DNA of 64,000 nt, from assembly GCA_047967505.1 (NCBI GenBank), contig CM106538.1, one strand, 5' to 3'. The stretch comes from Dipteris shenzhenensis (lineage: Eukaryota > Polypodiophyta > Polypodiopsida > Gleicheniales). The position numbers and the translations under genes are program-made. This document shows positions 36,359 through 45,891 of this stretch, in pieces. The notes below the pieces were generated by a model that searched no databases, had not been told where the DNA came from, and saw only the letters and a program-made list of their open reading frames with translations. Position 1 is the first letter of the stretch; each line of letters opens with the position of its first letter.

Positions 36359-37460
36359 GCAATAGAGGGAGAAGAAATGGATGAAGTCAATACGGAGGCA
36401 CTCCCTTCTACTTCAACAATGCAACCACCTCTAAATTTGATTGAAAAATCAAATTTAGCTGCATTAGATAAAATGGAGAGCTCATTTCAAGTTAAGATCG
36501 TTTTGAAATGAGAACCTCAGTATTTAAGCTTTGGTAGAGAGGAGGTTTCAATCCTCTCCAATCCTTTAAAAGAGGTTAATGACAATGTTATCTTGGCCAT
36601 TCTCAGGTAATGTTTATTTATTTATTGCTACTTCAATAAGCTAACATTTGTTTATTTATTCACAGTTTAGTTATATATCAGTTTCCTAGTGTAGAATGCA
36701 AATCAATTCTATGAGCTAATGTTTGTTTATTTCTTGGTGCAGTGTAGTTATTTCTCAGCTTCCTAGTACAGTGCAGCATCGTGTCTACATGCTCGATGCT
36801 CTCCTTTCTTCTATTCTTAGCTCTCCTCAAAAGACTATAGAAGATGTTTGTACCTGGTTAAGCCCTTTGAATTTAGATGGGGTGCGAGTCATCGTAATGC
36901 CTTATCATGAGGCGTAAGTATCAACTCTAACCTTATTTTTACTATTTCTTTGGCAAGTTTGTGTAAAACAATAATCATTTTTATTCTGGTCGTGTAGCTC
37001 ACATTGGAGTCTGATCTTCTGGGACCTTGAACTCAACCATTTATGGTTTGTGAATTCAATAGAAGGCTATCATGCCAACTCCCCAAGGTAATTATTCTCT
37101 TAATATTTTTGATACTTTCTTATTTTGTATCTTATGATCATGACATATTAATATATTTCATATGTCATGCTGGACAGTGCTGCATATCGGCTAGTATCTG
37201 CTGTCAGAACAACCATGGAGCAACAAGATCAAGTAGAATTCAAAAGACGTCTGCCAGTGGAGCAAAAAGATGGACACAGCTGTGGGTGGAGAGTTGCCTA
37301 CAACTGCATGTTGTTTCTTAGAGAGATTTTTGATTTGGAGTTACCAGTCAAAATGGAATCATATACAGAAGCTGATCTGCTAGCATTTCGGGCTAAGAGT
37401 ATTCAGCATCTAATTACTACCATTGGGAAACAACATGAAAATATGACTACATTTCAGCAT
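36359..37460 (+). pseudogene. Ulp1-like cysteine protease module 1 of gene A
   Basis: Four exons. The module starts with the shared leader LDKMESSFQVKIVL, then PQYLSFGREEVSILSNPLKE. The middle exon reads SVVISQLPSTVQHRVYMLDA. The catalytic part has the His in ASHWSLIFWDLE, an Asn where C48 enzymes have Asp (WFVNSIEGYH), the oxyanion Gln and nucleophile Cys in VEQKDGHSCGWRVAYN (Cys codon 37,281-37,283). All intron borders are GT-AG. One TGA (36,509-36,511) interrupts the leader. Confidence 0.72.
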
Positions 37461-37539
37461 GTATTTAAACCTTATCTTTATACTTGTATACTTGTTCTAG
37501 CCTTTAATTGGGATAATTGGGATGTATAAATCTCATAAC

Positions 37540-37910
37540 TTTTTTATATTTTCTTCCAAAAGGAGAAGAGAATGAGTTTAATGAAAGCATGCTATCTTTA
37601 TACTTTTATGATTATTTAAACCATTAATTTTATTTGGGATGTGTAAATCTCATAACTTGTCTAATGAAAGCATGCTATCTTTATACTTCTATGATTATTT
37701 AAACCATTATTTTTATTTGGGATGTGTAAATCTCATAACTTTTTAAATTTTTCATCCAAGAGAAGGAGAGACTCACTCTAATGAAAGCGTGTATGAAACC
37801 TTTTTAAATTTTTGCTCCAAGCAGAGGAGAGACTTACACTAATGAAAGCATGTATGAAACCTTATCTGCTTGTTTAAGCCTTTATTTGGGATGTGTACAT
37901 CGCATAACTT
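37540..37910. repeat. Tandem repeats in the intron between modules 1 and 2
   Basis: Units of roughly 75-110 bp share GAAAGCATGCTATCTTTATA, TTATTTGGGATGTGTAAATC and TCATAACTT. About four partial copies are recognisable. Confidence 0.7.
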
Positions 37911-37929
37911 TTTTATATTTTTATGGCAG

Positions 37930-38940
37930 AAGGAGGATGTGGAGGACATAGCAAGTGAAGAAGAATACGATGTAGACTACTCCCTCAATAAGATGAGTCA
38001 TAAAAATATGAATCTATTGGAGCAGATTGGAAGTTCATTCACTGCTATGTTGTTAATTCGACAACAACCTCATTTTTTTGAATTTGGTGAAGAAGAGATT
38101 TCAATCCTCTTGAATCCTAAGAATGAGGTTAATGTCAAAGTCATTACAACCATCCTCAGGTTTGATGCAGCCTTTTCCTTGGCTTTATACTTTGCTTATT
38201 TTGATTAAACCCAAGAAGCTAATACTTTTTTTTTAAATATAGTAATGTTATAGCAAATTTTCCGCAAAATATACAAAGCGTTTCATATATGCTCGATCCT
38301 CGTATTTCGGAAGTGCTTAGCAACAAAGAAGAAACCATAGAGAATGTTTGCAAGTGGTTGAAGCACATTCCTATGAATGACGCACGAGTTATTTTTATAG
38401 CATATTATGAGAAGTAAGCATCAAACCCTACTTGTTTTTTCTATTGCATTGCTAGAATTGTCTCAAACACAGTAATTATTCTTTATTGATAATGCAGCTC
38501 ACATTGGAGTCTGGTAGTCGTGGACATCCTTGCGAAGAAGTGCTTCTTTGCAAACTCAATGACATCCGTCCATGGCAATGTGTTAGAGTAAGTATAGACT
38601 ACACTTGTTGTCACTTCTTGACATGTAGATTGATATGCAATTCACATATTTACTGTTGTTATATGTTTTGATATGCAGATCAGCTCGAAAATTAGTAGAT
38701 GCTATCGACATAGTAATGCGGCAATGTGACTTGGCACAACAAATAGAGTATATAACATGTCAGGTATCACATCAAGATAATAGCCACATCTATAATTGTG
38801 GATGGAGGGTGGGCTACAATTGCTTTTTGGTACTTGGTCAAATTTTTGAGATGCAAAATGACACCACACTATCAACATATACGGATTTGCATCTCTATGC
38901 ATTTATAACATGTACCATTCGAGCAATCATTGATTGCGAA
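37930..38940 (+). pseudogene. Ulp1-like cysteine protease module 2 of gene A
   Basis: Exons 37,930-38,159, 38,243-38,413, 38,498-38,587 and 38,679 onward repeat the layout of module 1: LLEQIGSSFTAMLLIRQQPH, then SNVIANFPQNIQSVSYMLDP, then SHWSLVVVDILAKKCFFANS, then HIYNCGWRVGYNCFLVLGQI (Cys codon 38,797-38,799). The catalytic Asp position is again Asn (FFANS). I see no internal stop in this module. It runs straight into module 3 without an intron. Confidence 0.7.
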
Positions 38941-40286
38941 ATGAATGCCATCAAAGAGTCAAAGAGGATAGATGACCTCAACTCTACAAACATGGCTTCA
39001 TTAAAAGAATTGGGAAGCTCTTTTAATGTTAGGGTTATGATTCAACATAGACCTCAGTATCTTGAATTTGGGGGAGAAGAGATTTCAATTCTCTCTAAAG
39101 CTTCAAATGAGGTCAATAACAACGTTATGATGGCCATTCTCAGGTTTGATACAAACTTTTTCTCTACTTGATAATTCAATATTTTGATTTAATCTAATAA
39201 GCTAATAAGCTAATATTCATTTATTTTGATTAAATCTAATAAGCTAATATTCATTTATTTGTTGGTGCAGTATAGTTATCTCACGATTTGGTAGAGTCGT
39301 ACAAAATCGTGCGTATATGTTGGATTCCCTCCTTTCTCCTATACTTAGCGATAGCAGAAAGACAATAGCCGATGTTTGTAAATTATTACAGCCTTTACAT
39401 TTACATGGCGTGCGAGTCTTATTTATGGCATATCATGAGATGTAAGTATCATGGCAACCTTTATTTTCATCTTATACTGGCAACATTGTGTTAAATAATA
39501 ATGGTTCTTAATTATTCGTGTAGGGAACATTGGAGTTTGGTGGTTTGGAACCTTGAAGACAACTATTGTTGGTTTGTTAACTCGATTGCAGGCTTTCATG
39601 ACTCAGTGCAAACGTAAGTATTCTATTAATCTGTTGTTACTTCTATATTATGTACCTTATGTGATAGATACACTAAGTTTTTTTAATATGTCACGATGAG
39701 TAGGTCGATTGAGAAGTTGGTATCTGCTATCAGAGAAACAGGACAGTACAAAGACTCGGTAGACTTCCAAAAGCGTTTAGTAGTAGAGTAGGAAGATGGG
39801 CATAGTTGTGGGTGGAGAGTTGCCTACAACTGCATGTTGATTTTCAAAGAAATTTTCTCACTTAAGCCACAGATCTCATCGGAAGACTCTTTGGAGCTCA
39901 AATATTCAGAGGAGGATATACAATTGTTTAGGGCTGAAATCATTCGAGACCTAATTGCTGCCATTAGAATACAACGTGCAACTGAAGCAATACCAGAGCT
40001 TCCCTTTAAGGAAGAGGAGACTGAGTCTACTATGAAAGCACTGCATACTACAGAAGAAGTAGAGACCCAATGTACACCTACAGCACCACAGCCTCCACTG
40101 GAAGCATCAGAAGAGTTGCCACCGCCTCCGCTTGCATTTAAGGAAGAGGATACTGAGTCTACTCCGAAAGCACTACATACTACAGAAGAAGTAGAGACCG
40201 AGTGTACATCTACAGCACCACAACCTCCATTGGAAGCATCCGAAGAGTTGCCAGAGTCTCCACTAGAAGCATCACAAGAGTTGTGA
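38941..40286 (+). pseudogene. Ulp1-like cysteine protease module 3 and acidic tail of gene A
   Basis: The leader (SLKELGSSFNVRVMIQHRPQ, YLEFGGEEISILSKASNEVN) is in the exon ending at 39,143. Later exons give SIVISRFGRVVQNRAYMLDS, EHWSLVVWNLEDNYCWFVNS and EDGHSCGWRVAYNCMLIFKE (Cys codon 39,807-39,809). The oxyanion Gln codon of module 1 aligns with TAG at 39,789-39,791. The C-terminal tail holds a duplicated stretch of about 35 residues rich in Glu, Thr and Pro, ending at the TGA at 40,284. Confidence 0.7.
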
Positions 40287-40387
40287 TGCATGTATGATGT
40301 TGTGTTTGTAGTTTTTGTTGATTATACACCAATTTGTGACTTATTACTTAAGTGGCATAATCATGATATTTATATAATTTCTTTATG

Positions 40388-40580
40388 CACACAATTTTAT
40401 GATATGAATGTGTGATGATGTGATTATTTGGAAATAAATCCTTGTGTGATGAGAATTTTGATATGAATATGTGATGATGTAATATTTGTAATATATTTAT
40501 TTCATGCACACAATTTTATGATATGAATGTGTGATGATGTGATTATTTGGAAATAAATCCTTGTGTGATGAGAATTTTAT
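40388..40580. repeat. Direct repeat of about 117 bp downstream of gene A
   Basis: CACACAATTTTATGATATGA followed by ATGTGTGATGATGTGATTAT occurs at about 40,388 and 40,505, with the same downstream text AAATAAATCCTTGTGTGATG. Confidence 0.85.
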
Positions 40581-40710
40581 TCAGTTGGACAGTCTCCACT
40601 CACTTAAAGTAGAGCATTCGCAATGCTTCTCTCACTTTATTCCAACCCTTATCCTTATCATCTCCACTCACTTAAAGTAGAGCATTCAATCTCCAGTCCT
40701 ATCTCCAGTC

Positions 40711-40968
40711 CTATCCTAGTCCTTCCACAAACACTCTCAGAGTCTTCTTTCATCCATCCTGATAACCAAGTATTCTTCTATCCTAGTTCTTCCGCAGACA
40801 CTCTCTTCTTTCTTGCATCTTAGTGCTTCTCATTAACTTGTATTCTTCTTGTATTCTTCTATCCTAGTCCTTCCGCAAACACTCTCAGAGTCTTCTTTCA
40901 TTCATCTTGATAACCAAGTATTCTTCTATCCTAGTTCTTCCGCAGACACTCTCTTCTTTCTTGCATCG
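40711..40968 (+). promoter_or_regulatory. Duplicated pyrimidine-rich leader upstream of the small gene
   Basis: TCTATCCTAGTCCTTCCGCA, AACACTCTCAGAGTCTTCTT and CCTGATAACCAAGTATTCTT recur with a spacing of about 147 bp. The second copy ends just before the CTTTATCATCTCCCCACCC leader of the ORF at 41,004. It may be a promoter or 5' UTR, but no TATA box is evident. Confidence 0.4.
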
Positions 40969-41003
40969 TAGTCCATCTCCCTTTCTTTATCATCTCCCCA
41001 CCC

Positions 41004-41349
41004 ATGGATGTCCTTGGCATTGTCGAAGACGTGGAGTTTGGAATTAACAATCTCAAAGAATGGATTGCTGACCAAGGAGCACAGAGAGAGGCCAGAATTC
41101 GACAAGGTTCTCCTTTGACACACGTGGAGAGAGAGGAATTTGCTGCACAAAGGCACGCAGAGAGGGAGGAGACTCTCAAGATAGCAGACAGTGAAAGACT
41201 TCTAAGACGTATGATAAAAGCACGACAAGATCTATTACTTAAGTAACCTGTGTTATCGCAGCTCTCGTCATGGGCGATTTGATGCGGATGCTGAGAGAAC
41301 AATAGAGCCTCTCAGAGAAATTATAAAGAAACAATTTGTGATTGCTTAA
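41004..41349 (+). CDS. Small charged helical protein at the right end of the TTAA element
   Basis: ATG 41,004 opens MDVLGIVEDVEFGINNLKEW, then IADQGAQREARIRQGSPLTH, then a Glu/Arg-rich helix to RQDLLLK (stop at 41,244-41,246). In another frame just after it, RHGRFDADAERTIEPLREII ends at 41,349. A further stretch near 41,372 reads VEDTAVEAVKDWVVEKIRET. These resemble each other in character and could be exons of one small gene, but the gap between the first two is too short for a normal intron. The start context (CCCACCCATGG) is good. No family recognised. Confidence 0.4.
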
Positions 41350-41465
41350 ACTTCTTCTTCACATGTAATTATGTTGAGGATACAGCTGTGGAGGCAGTGA
41401 AGGATTGGGTTGTTGAGAAGATAAGAGAGACCAATGATGAGATCTTCTAGACTTAGATAAGAGAG

Positions 41466-41670
41466 ACTGTATTAAGGTGTTTTTTGACACCATATGGCTT
41501 TGTATTAAGGTGTATTAAGGTGTTTTTTGACACCATATGGCTTTGTATTAAGGTGTTTTTTGACACCATATGGCTTTGAGTAATATGATCTACTTCTTGT
41601 ACAAATGTGATGTTAAGATGATGTTAAGAGCGACTGTATTAAGGTGTTTTTTGACACCATATGGCTTTGA
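41466..41670. repeat. Minisatellite near the right end of the TTAA element
   Basis: Four to five copies of GTATTAAGGTGTTTTTTGAC plus ACCATATGGCTTTG. Each unit contains the small hairpin GGTGT-ttttt-GACACC. Confidence 0.85.
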
Positions 41671-44489
41671 GTAATATGATCTACTTCTTTACAAATGTGA
41701 TGTGCTCTTTTTGAAATGTACTCTAGTTTTCATAACATGTCACGCCATTTTTTCTAATTTGATTTTTTAAAATCTTACTTTTTTGTCTCTTTTAACAATG
41801 TGATGTACTCTATTTTTAACATCTCACGTCATTTTGTCTAATTTGATTTTTTTAAATCTTCCTTTTTGACTCAATGTTTTGTTTTATAAGAGCCTCTTTT
41901 TTTGAAATGTTTTATCCAGAATTATCTCACAAAATGAATTTGGACAGTGCAAGAGTCCAAAATTAATGAAATAGGTGTTAATTTGGGACGGTTCCACGAC
42001 TCCTCTACCACTTGGCATGAGCCGGTAAGGGTTTGTAACTATTGTGTGCTATATTGGCTGGAAATAAAGGTTGCCCGCTAACACTTTATTTTGTTTAGAT
42101 ACTCCATCTTTTATCGTTTACCATATTGGTCCCACCTTAAGATCAATCACCTGCTTGATCCCATGCATATCTTCAAGAATGTGGCATCTACCATTTGGGA
42201 GCATTTGAATGGGACATGAGATTCCGCAGGCATAAGGGAGGATTTACGTACCATAGGGAGGATGCGTGAAGCTTGGCCACAAGAGAGACCAAATGGGCGT
42301 GTTTTTTTACCTCGTGCACCGTGGATGTTATCAAAGCTAGAGATGGCGACAGTGAAGTACGCTATTACTACAATTCGTACTCCCACTGGATGCATGAGGT
42401 GTTTGAAGGGAGCCTTTACAAAGAGCAAGAAAAGAGGTGTAGAGCAATTATATGGCTTGAAATCTCATGATTGGCACAAGATGCTCCAAGTAAGTATTTT
42501 ATGTGCATAATATCCTTTTCCTTTCAAATTTGTGAGTGAATAATTATAAGCAACTAATCAACCACCTTCTCGTGGGTTCAGTTCATACTACCTACTAGCA
42601 TTTCACGTAGTGCATCGAAGGACGTGAAAGATTGTATTTACAAGATGGACGAGCTTGTGAGGTACTTTACATGATACAAAATATGATGCGTATCAATGCT
42701 CCATGCAAGTTTGAATGCATATTGCTAATATGCTGTACTTTTTCATTTCTAGGTATGTGAGCTCAAAGGAAATAGATCCCACCATGCTTGAGAATGCTCG
42801 AGTTATGTCAGTGGAGGTGGTTTGTTTAGTGGAGGAGACATTTCCACGTTCTATTCTCACAAGCCAACTACATCTTATAGTGCATTTGGTGGATGAGATT
42901 GCTATATGCGGTACTATACATGCACGATGGTTGTTCTTCCTCGAGCGCTTCATGAAGACCTTGAAGGGCTTCGTGAGACAAAATGCAAGACCCGAAGGTA
43001 GCATGGCCGAGGGTTGGTTGGTACAAGAGTCACTTGTATATATTTCTGAGTTTCTTGTTGATGTGGATAGCTCTCTCCCACGACTATGGAGAGATGATGA
43101 AGACCTAAGGATGACCTCTATTGTGCCTCAAGGGAAAGGACGCAACAAAGTAATAGACACGGAGTTGCATAATAGTATCAATCTCTTTTGCGTGCTTAAT
43201 AGTGATGTGATGAAAAGATGGGTGACAAGGTACGAGGATGCAAAGGCAAGAAGACAAGAAGAAAGGGCCCTCTTTCATACACACCACGGATCTCGTGTGC
43301 CATACCCTCAGTATCTAAGAGCACTTCCAAAGGATATTCATGTGGATTGGCTACTTGATGAAATGGAGAAAGCAGAGAAAGACGAGGGGATGCATATCAC
43401 AATGGAAGAATGGGAGTATGCTAGGGGATGCATGAGCAAGGTCGGTATATAGAATGTTATGCATAAGTTAGGAGCTTTCAATAATTTAGATTGCTTATTT
43501 AATTGATTTTTTCTTGGTGTAGTGCACTATGTTCAATGCTATATGGTGTGAGGGCAAGCATTTTCGAACACAACGGATTGATGATAAGAGAAACACACAA
43601 GATTGCGGCGTCATTGCTAGCTTCGAGGGAGCCAATGGAGCCATGGATGATTATTGTGGCATAATCCAAGATATTATTATGCTTGACTTTCGACGCTTCT
43701 TTGTGTATGTTTTGGATGTAAAGTGGTTTAAGGACGTGGTGGAAAGAGGCCCTAATGCAACAATCAAACGCCATGCAAGTGGCTTTGTAACTATTGACTC
43801 CACAAAGTTTTGGCAAAGTAGGAAGGACACACTAGTACTACCGCAACAATGTGAACAGGTACTGTGCACACATATAAAAATACTCGCTTTTAAATATTTG
43901 ATGCAAGAAAAATAATATGATTGTATTTGTGTTTGAATTAGGTTGTCTATCAACCAATGGTGGATAATAATAGATGGTGGCATGTCATACCTATTATGCC
44001 ACGTTCCAAAGTGATGTATAGTACATTTACTAATATGGAGCGTATGGAGGATGATCATGGCCATGGATGTGATGATGACCGTGATACGAGAGAGGAGGAT
44101 GATCATGAGATAGGAGATACAAATATTGAGGCCATTACCCGTGAGGACGAGCCTACCATTGGTGATGCTGATTTCGATGAGCACATGAGTAGCACAAGTA
44201 GTAGTGGGTTGAATGTATTTGTAGATCTAAACACTTGTTTGGATTTTGAAGTAGATAGTTTGGCAAGATCTCATTGAGGATGAGATTGAACCGTAGCCCC
44301 ATCATTGATATTGGCAAAACTATTTTACATATTGTTTCATTCTCCTCACCTCACTTAATTCTTGTAGATGTGGGCTTGCAAAAAAGCATTGATGTTTTTG
44401 TTAAAATTATGTGCTTTGGTAATCATGGGCAATGTTTGGAAAGCAATGATGTACACCAAAATCTCACTTTTTATATTCTCTGGTTTGCA

Positions 44490-44760
44490 TCTATCTATGC
44501 GTCTAAATGCGTGTCTGATTCTCAGTGTAAACGTGCAAATAAATGCGCTAATACACGCACAAATAGATGCGCTGATAAACACGATGTTAGACGGGCCCAT
44601 ATTTTCTCAATTTAGACGCGCAAATAGACGTGTTAATACACGCACAAATAGACGAGTTGTTAGACGCGCTTTTAAACGCGCCCGTAATTCCTCTACTAAA
44701 GCAACGCCTATAGATGCGCCCGCTATTTTGTGCATCTACCAAGCGCGTCTATAGTTGCTT
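44490..44760. repeat. Right subterminal TAGACGC repeats of the CACTA element
   Basis: Dense GCGTCTA/TAGACGC-like motifs (for example ATTTAGACGCGCAAATAGAC) directly inside the right terminus at 44,772. They mirror the left cluster. Confidence 0.85.
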
Positions 44761-44799
44761 TGTGTTGTTGTGTTCCCTAATCAATTATCCCCACATGCA

Positions 44800-45891
44800 T
44801 TTATTTCTCATCGGCAGTGAAGTCGAGCATATAGTTACATGCATTCAAATCTATACATGTATATACCTTCTAGCATGCACTACCTTCAGTGCACTGATCG
44901 CAACCAGTAGCGATAGGCAAGGATTGATCTACAAACAATCGCGCCCGCTTTTTTATCACTAGGTTTTCCCAAACATGACGAGAGTCCTCTCTTAGGTACC
45001 AATGTTTGCTTTGCTACCTATAGCTTTCCAAAGTTGCAAGAAAATGCATAAACATGTTATGGATTGAGCCACCATTAAAGAATGGACTGATAATCCATAA
45101 CTCCTCATCATCAGAACGTCCTATGGCATGACACACGCCTCTGTACGTCATTGACATGGCTAGCTCCATCTTCAACATGGCATATGCATCAACAATATCG
45201 TGTTTACTTCTTTTTCCTTCATATGAAGCTGTTGATTTTAGACTTGAAACACCAACAATTGATACTCAATGCACCCTTCCTTCCACTCTCGATCCCAATT
45301 TCTTAAGGACCATTATTGCACGACGTAGAAAGTTCACATCATATTTGCACTTGGAAACATATTGAGTGCACATTTGCATTGATGTCCTACCTTGGGCAAC
45401 TCCTACATTAATCTCTTCTTTTGCCTCATTCGTGGAGGCCACAAGGTGTGTGCCAACTAATCCTTTCTCTCTCATGTTTTTTAGGCAATGGAAGCCTGCA
45501 TTTTGGACCACTTACTTGCACAAGAACAAGCTTTTCCTCTCCATCCAATGACAACTCAAAATCTTGATGGGATCTCAACAATTCTAGCTGGCACAACACA
45601 TCACCAAGCATTCTAGTTTAATTACTTCATGCACATCATGCTTGGGCACTACTCTACAAGCTACATGAAACCAAGTTGTGACATGACAAACTCGCATTTT
45701 TATCTCTCCTCAATTCCAGCAAGATGTTAGCTGCCATGATGAACAGCTAGACAATGCTATGATTGTATCTCTCTCATCAATTTAGGCGAGATGTTGGGTT
45801 CCATGGTGAAAAGCTAGATAGTGCTATGATTGATCTAGAAAACACAATTCGTTACTTGCATTCAAAAGAAGATCCAATGATCTATAAGCAA
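44800..45891. repeat. Local repeat R, copy 1, with possible - strand coding remnant
   Basis: Nearly the same text as 49,410-50,740, starting at TTTCTCATCGGCAGT. On the - strand pieces read KNMREKGLVGTHLVASTNEA and RTSMQMCTQYVSKCKYDVNF, then DIVDAYAMLKMELAMSM, which look like decayed coding sequence of an unidentified (perhaps transposon) gene. It ends abruptly at 45,891 where Copia copy 3 begins. Confidence 0.75.

Larger units (their letters stand above)
33070..40286 (+). pseudogene. Large gene of unknown family with three C-terminal Ulp1-like protease modules (gene A)
   Basis: The start is ATG 33,070 (MEQSANVMAMLNDSEIREWV). Exon 1 (to 34,187) ends in a Lys/Glu-rich coiled stretch and DDDVGYIWGQ. 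Coding text resumes at about 34,491 (PEQFVKISSFHYYPATICIF) and runs to 36,266 through SAWDKPQLFFINEVSSDDIH and GWEVTLCRMGYLFEDLL. Further exons: 36,359-36,606; 36,743-36,913; 36,998-37,087; 37,178-37,460; 37,930-38,159; 38,243-38,413; 38,498-38,587; 38,679-39,143; 39,271-39,441; 39,534-39,613; 39,704-40,286. The last eleven encode three Ulp1/C48-like modules, described separately, and an acidic Pro/Glu/Thr tail with two EEVETxCT repeats. Lesions: TAG 33,670, LTR insertion 34,188, TGA 36,509 and TAG 39,789. Exons 1-2 are homologous to the gene at 59,461-62,888. Confidence 0.7.
24949..41977. mobile_element. 17-kb TTAA-flanked element with 24-bp perfect inverted ends and Ulp1-type gene
   Basis: TTAA at 24,945-24,948 and 41,978-41,981 bounds a 17,029-bp insert. 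Its first 24 bases (starting CACCTATTTCATTAA) are the exact complement of its last 24. Collapsing the two TTAA copies restores the CACTA transposase frame without a base lost or gained. Contents left to right: a 180-bp tandem repeat, a - strand gene of unknown family, a 22-unit satellite array interrupted by a 1-kb insert, a long + strand gene with three Ulp1-like modules, and a short + strand gene. TTAA duplication is typical of piggyBac and Kolobok elements, but I see no DDE transposase of either type. Confidence 0.9.
24545..44277 (+). pseudogene. CACTA transposase (TNP2 + DUF4218 + DUF4216), split by the 17-kb insertion
   Basis: Left part: HHRKMWLEKKIKCMCDRCRG (24,560 on), then after an acceptor at about 24,753 GLTTSGYHACPVCG, YENHHRFLPPDHPRY and GDWMR. 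At TTAA the frame continues after the insertion as INLGRFHDSSTTWHEP. Next come FYRLPYWSHLKINHLL and DPMHIFKNV, then RPNGRVFLPRAP and YGLKSHDWHKMLQ, the hallmark TNP2 motifs. Exons at about 42,583-42,662 and 42,753-43,450 hold DUF4218 (FPRSILTSQLHLIVHLVDEI, FLERFMKTLKGFVRQNARPE). The exon at 43,523-43,857 holds DUF4216 (CGIIQDIIMLDFRRFFVYVL). The last exon ends at 44,277 with an acidic tail. GT-AG borders are clean. One in-frame TGA (42,217-42,219) and a short internal duplication near 24,631/24,690 are the only other lesions seen. Confidence 0.85.
21581..44772. mobile_element. CACTA/EnSpm-type DNA transposon with two divergent genes, carrying a nested 17-kb element
   Basis: The left end reads CACAACAAGACAAAGCACC. 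The complement of the right end reads CACAACAACACAAAGCAAC. Both are flanked by TTC (21,578-21,580 and 44,773-44,775), a 3-bp duplication as CACTA elements make. Repeats of TAGACGC/GCGTCTA type are packed next to both ends and between the two genes. The - strand gene (about 23,704-22,212) and the + strand transposase gene (about 24,545-44,277) match the two-gene organisation of plant En/Spm elements. Without the nested insertion the element is about 6.2 kb. The terminal CACAA, in place of CACTA, is unusual. Confidence 0.88.

Noticed and set aside
41246-41268. A 19-bp intron joining the small protein frame at 41,004 to the downstream frame
   Set aside because: Plant introns are normally at least about 60 bp. 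A frameshift or a separate exon is more likely.
24949-41977. Maverick/Polinton or virus-derived element, because it is large and has a Ulp1-like protease
   Set aside because: The target duplication is TTAA and not 6 bp, and I see no DNA polymerase B, retroviral-type integrase, packaging ATPase or capsid gene.
42262-42510. Two overlapping frames in 42.2-42.5 kb as separate genes
   Set aside because: Both overlap the TNP2 exon. Only the frame with GRVFLPRAP and GLKSHDWHKML matches the transposase.
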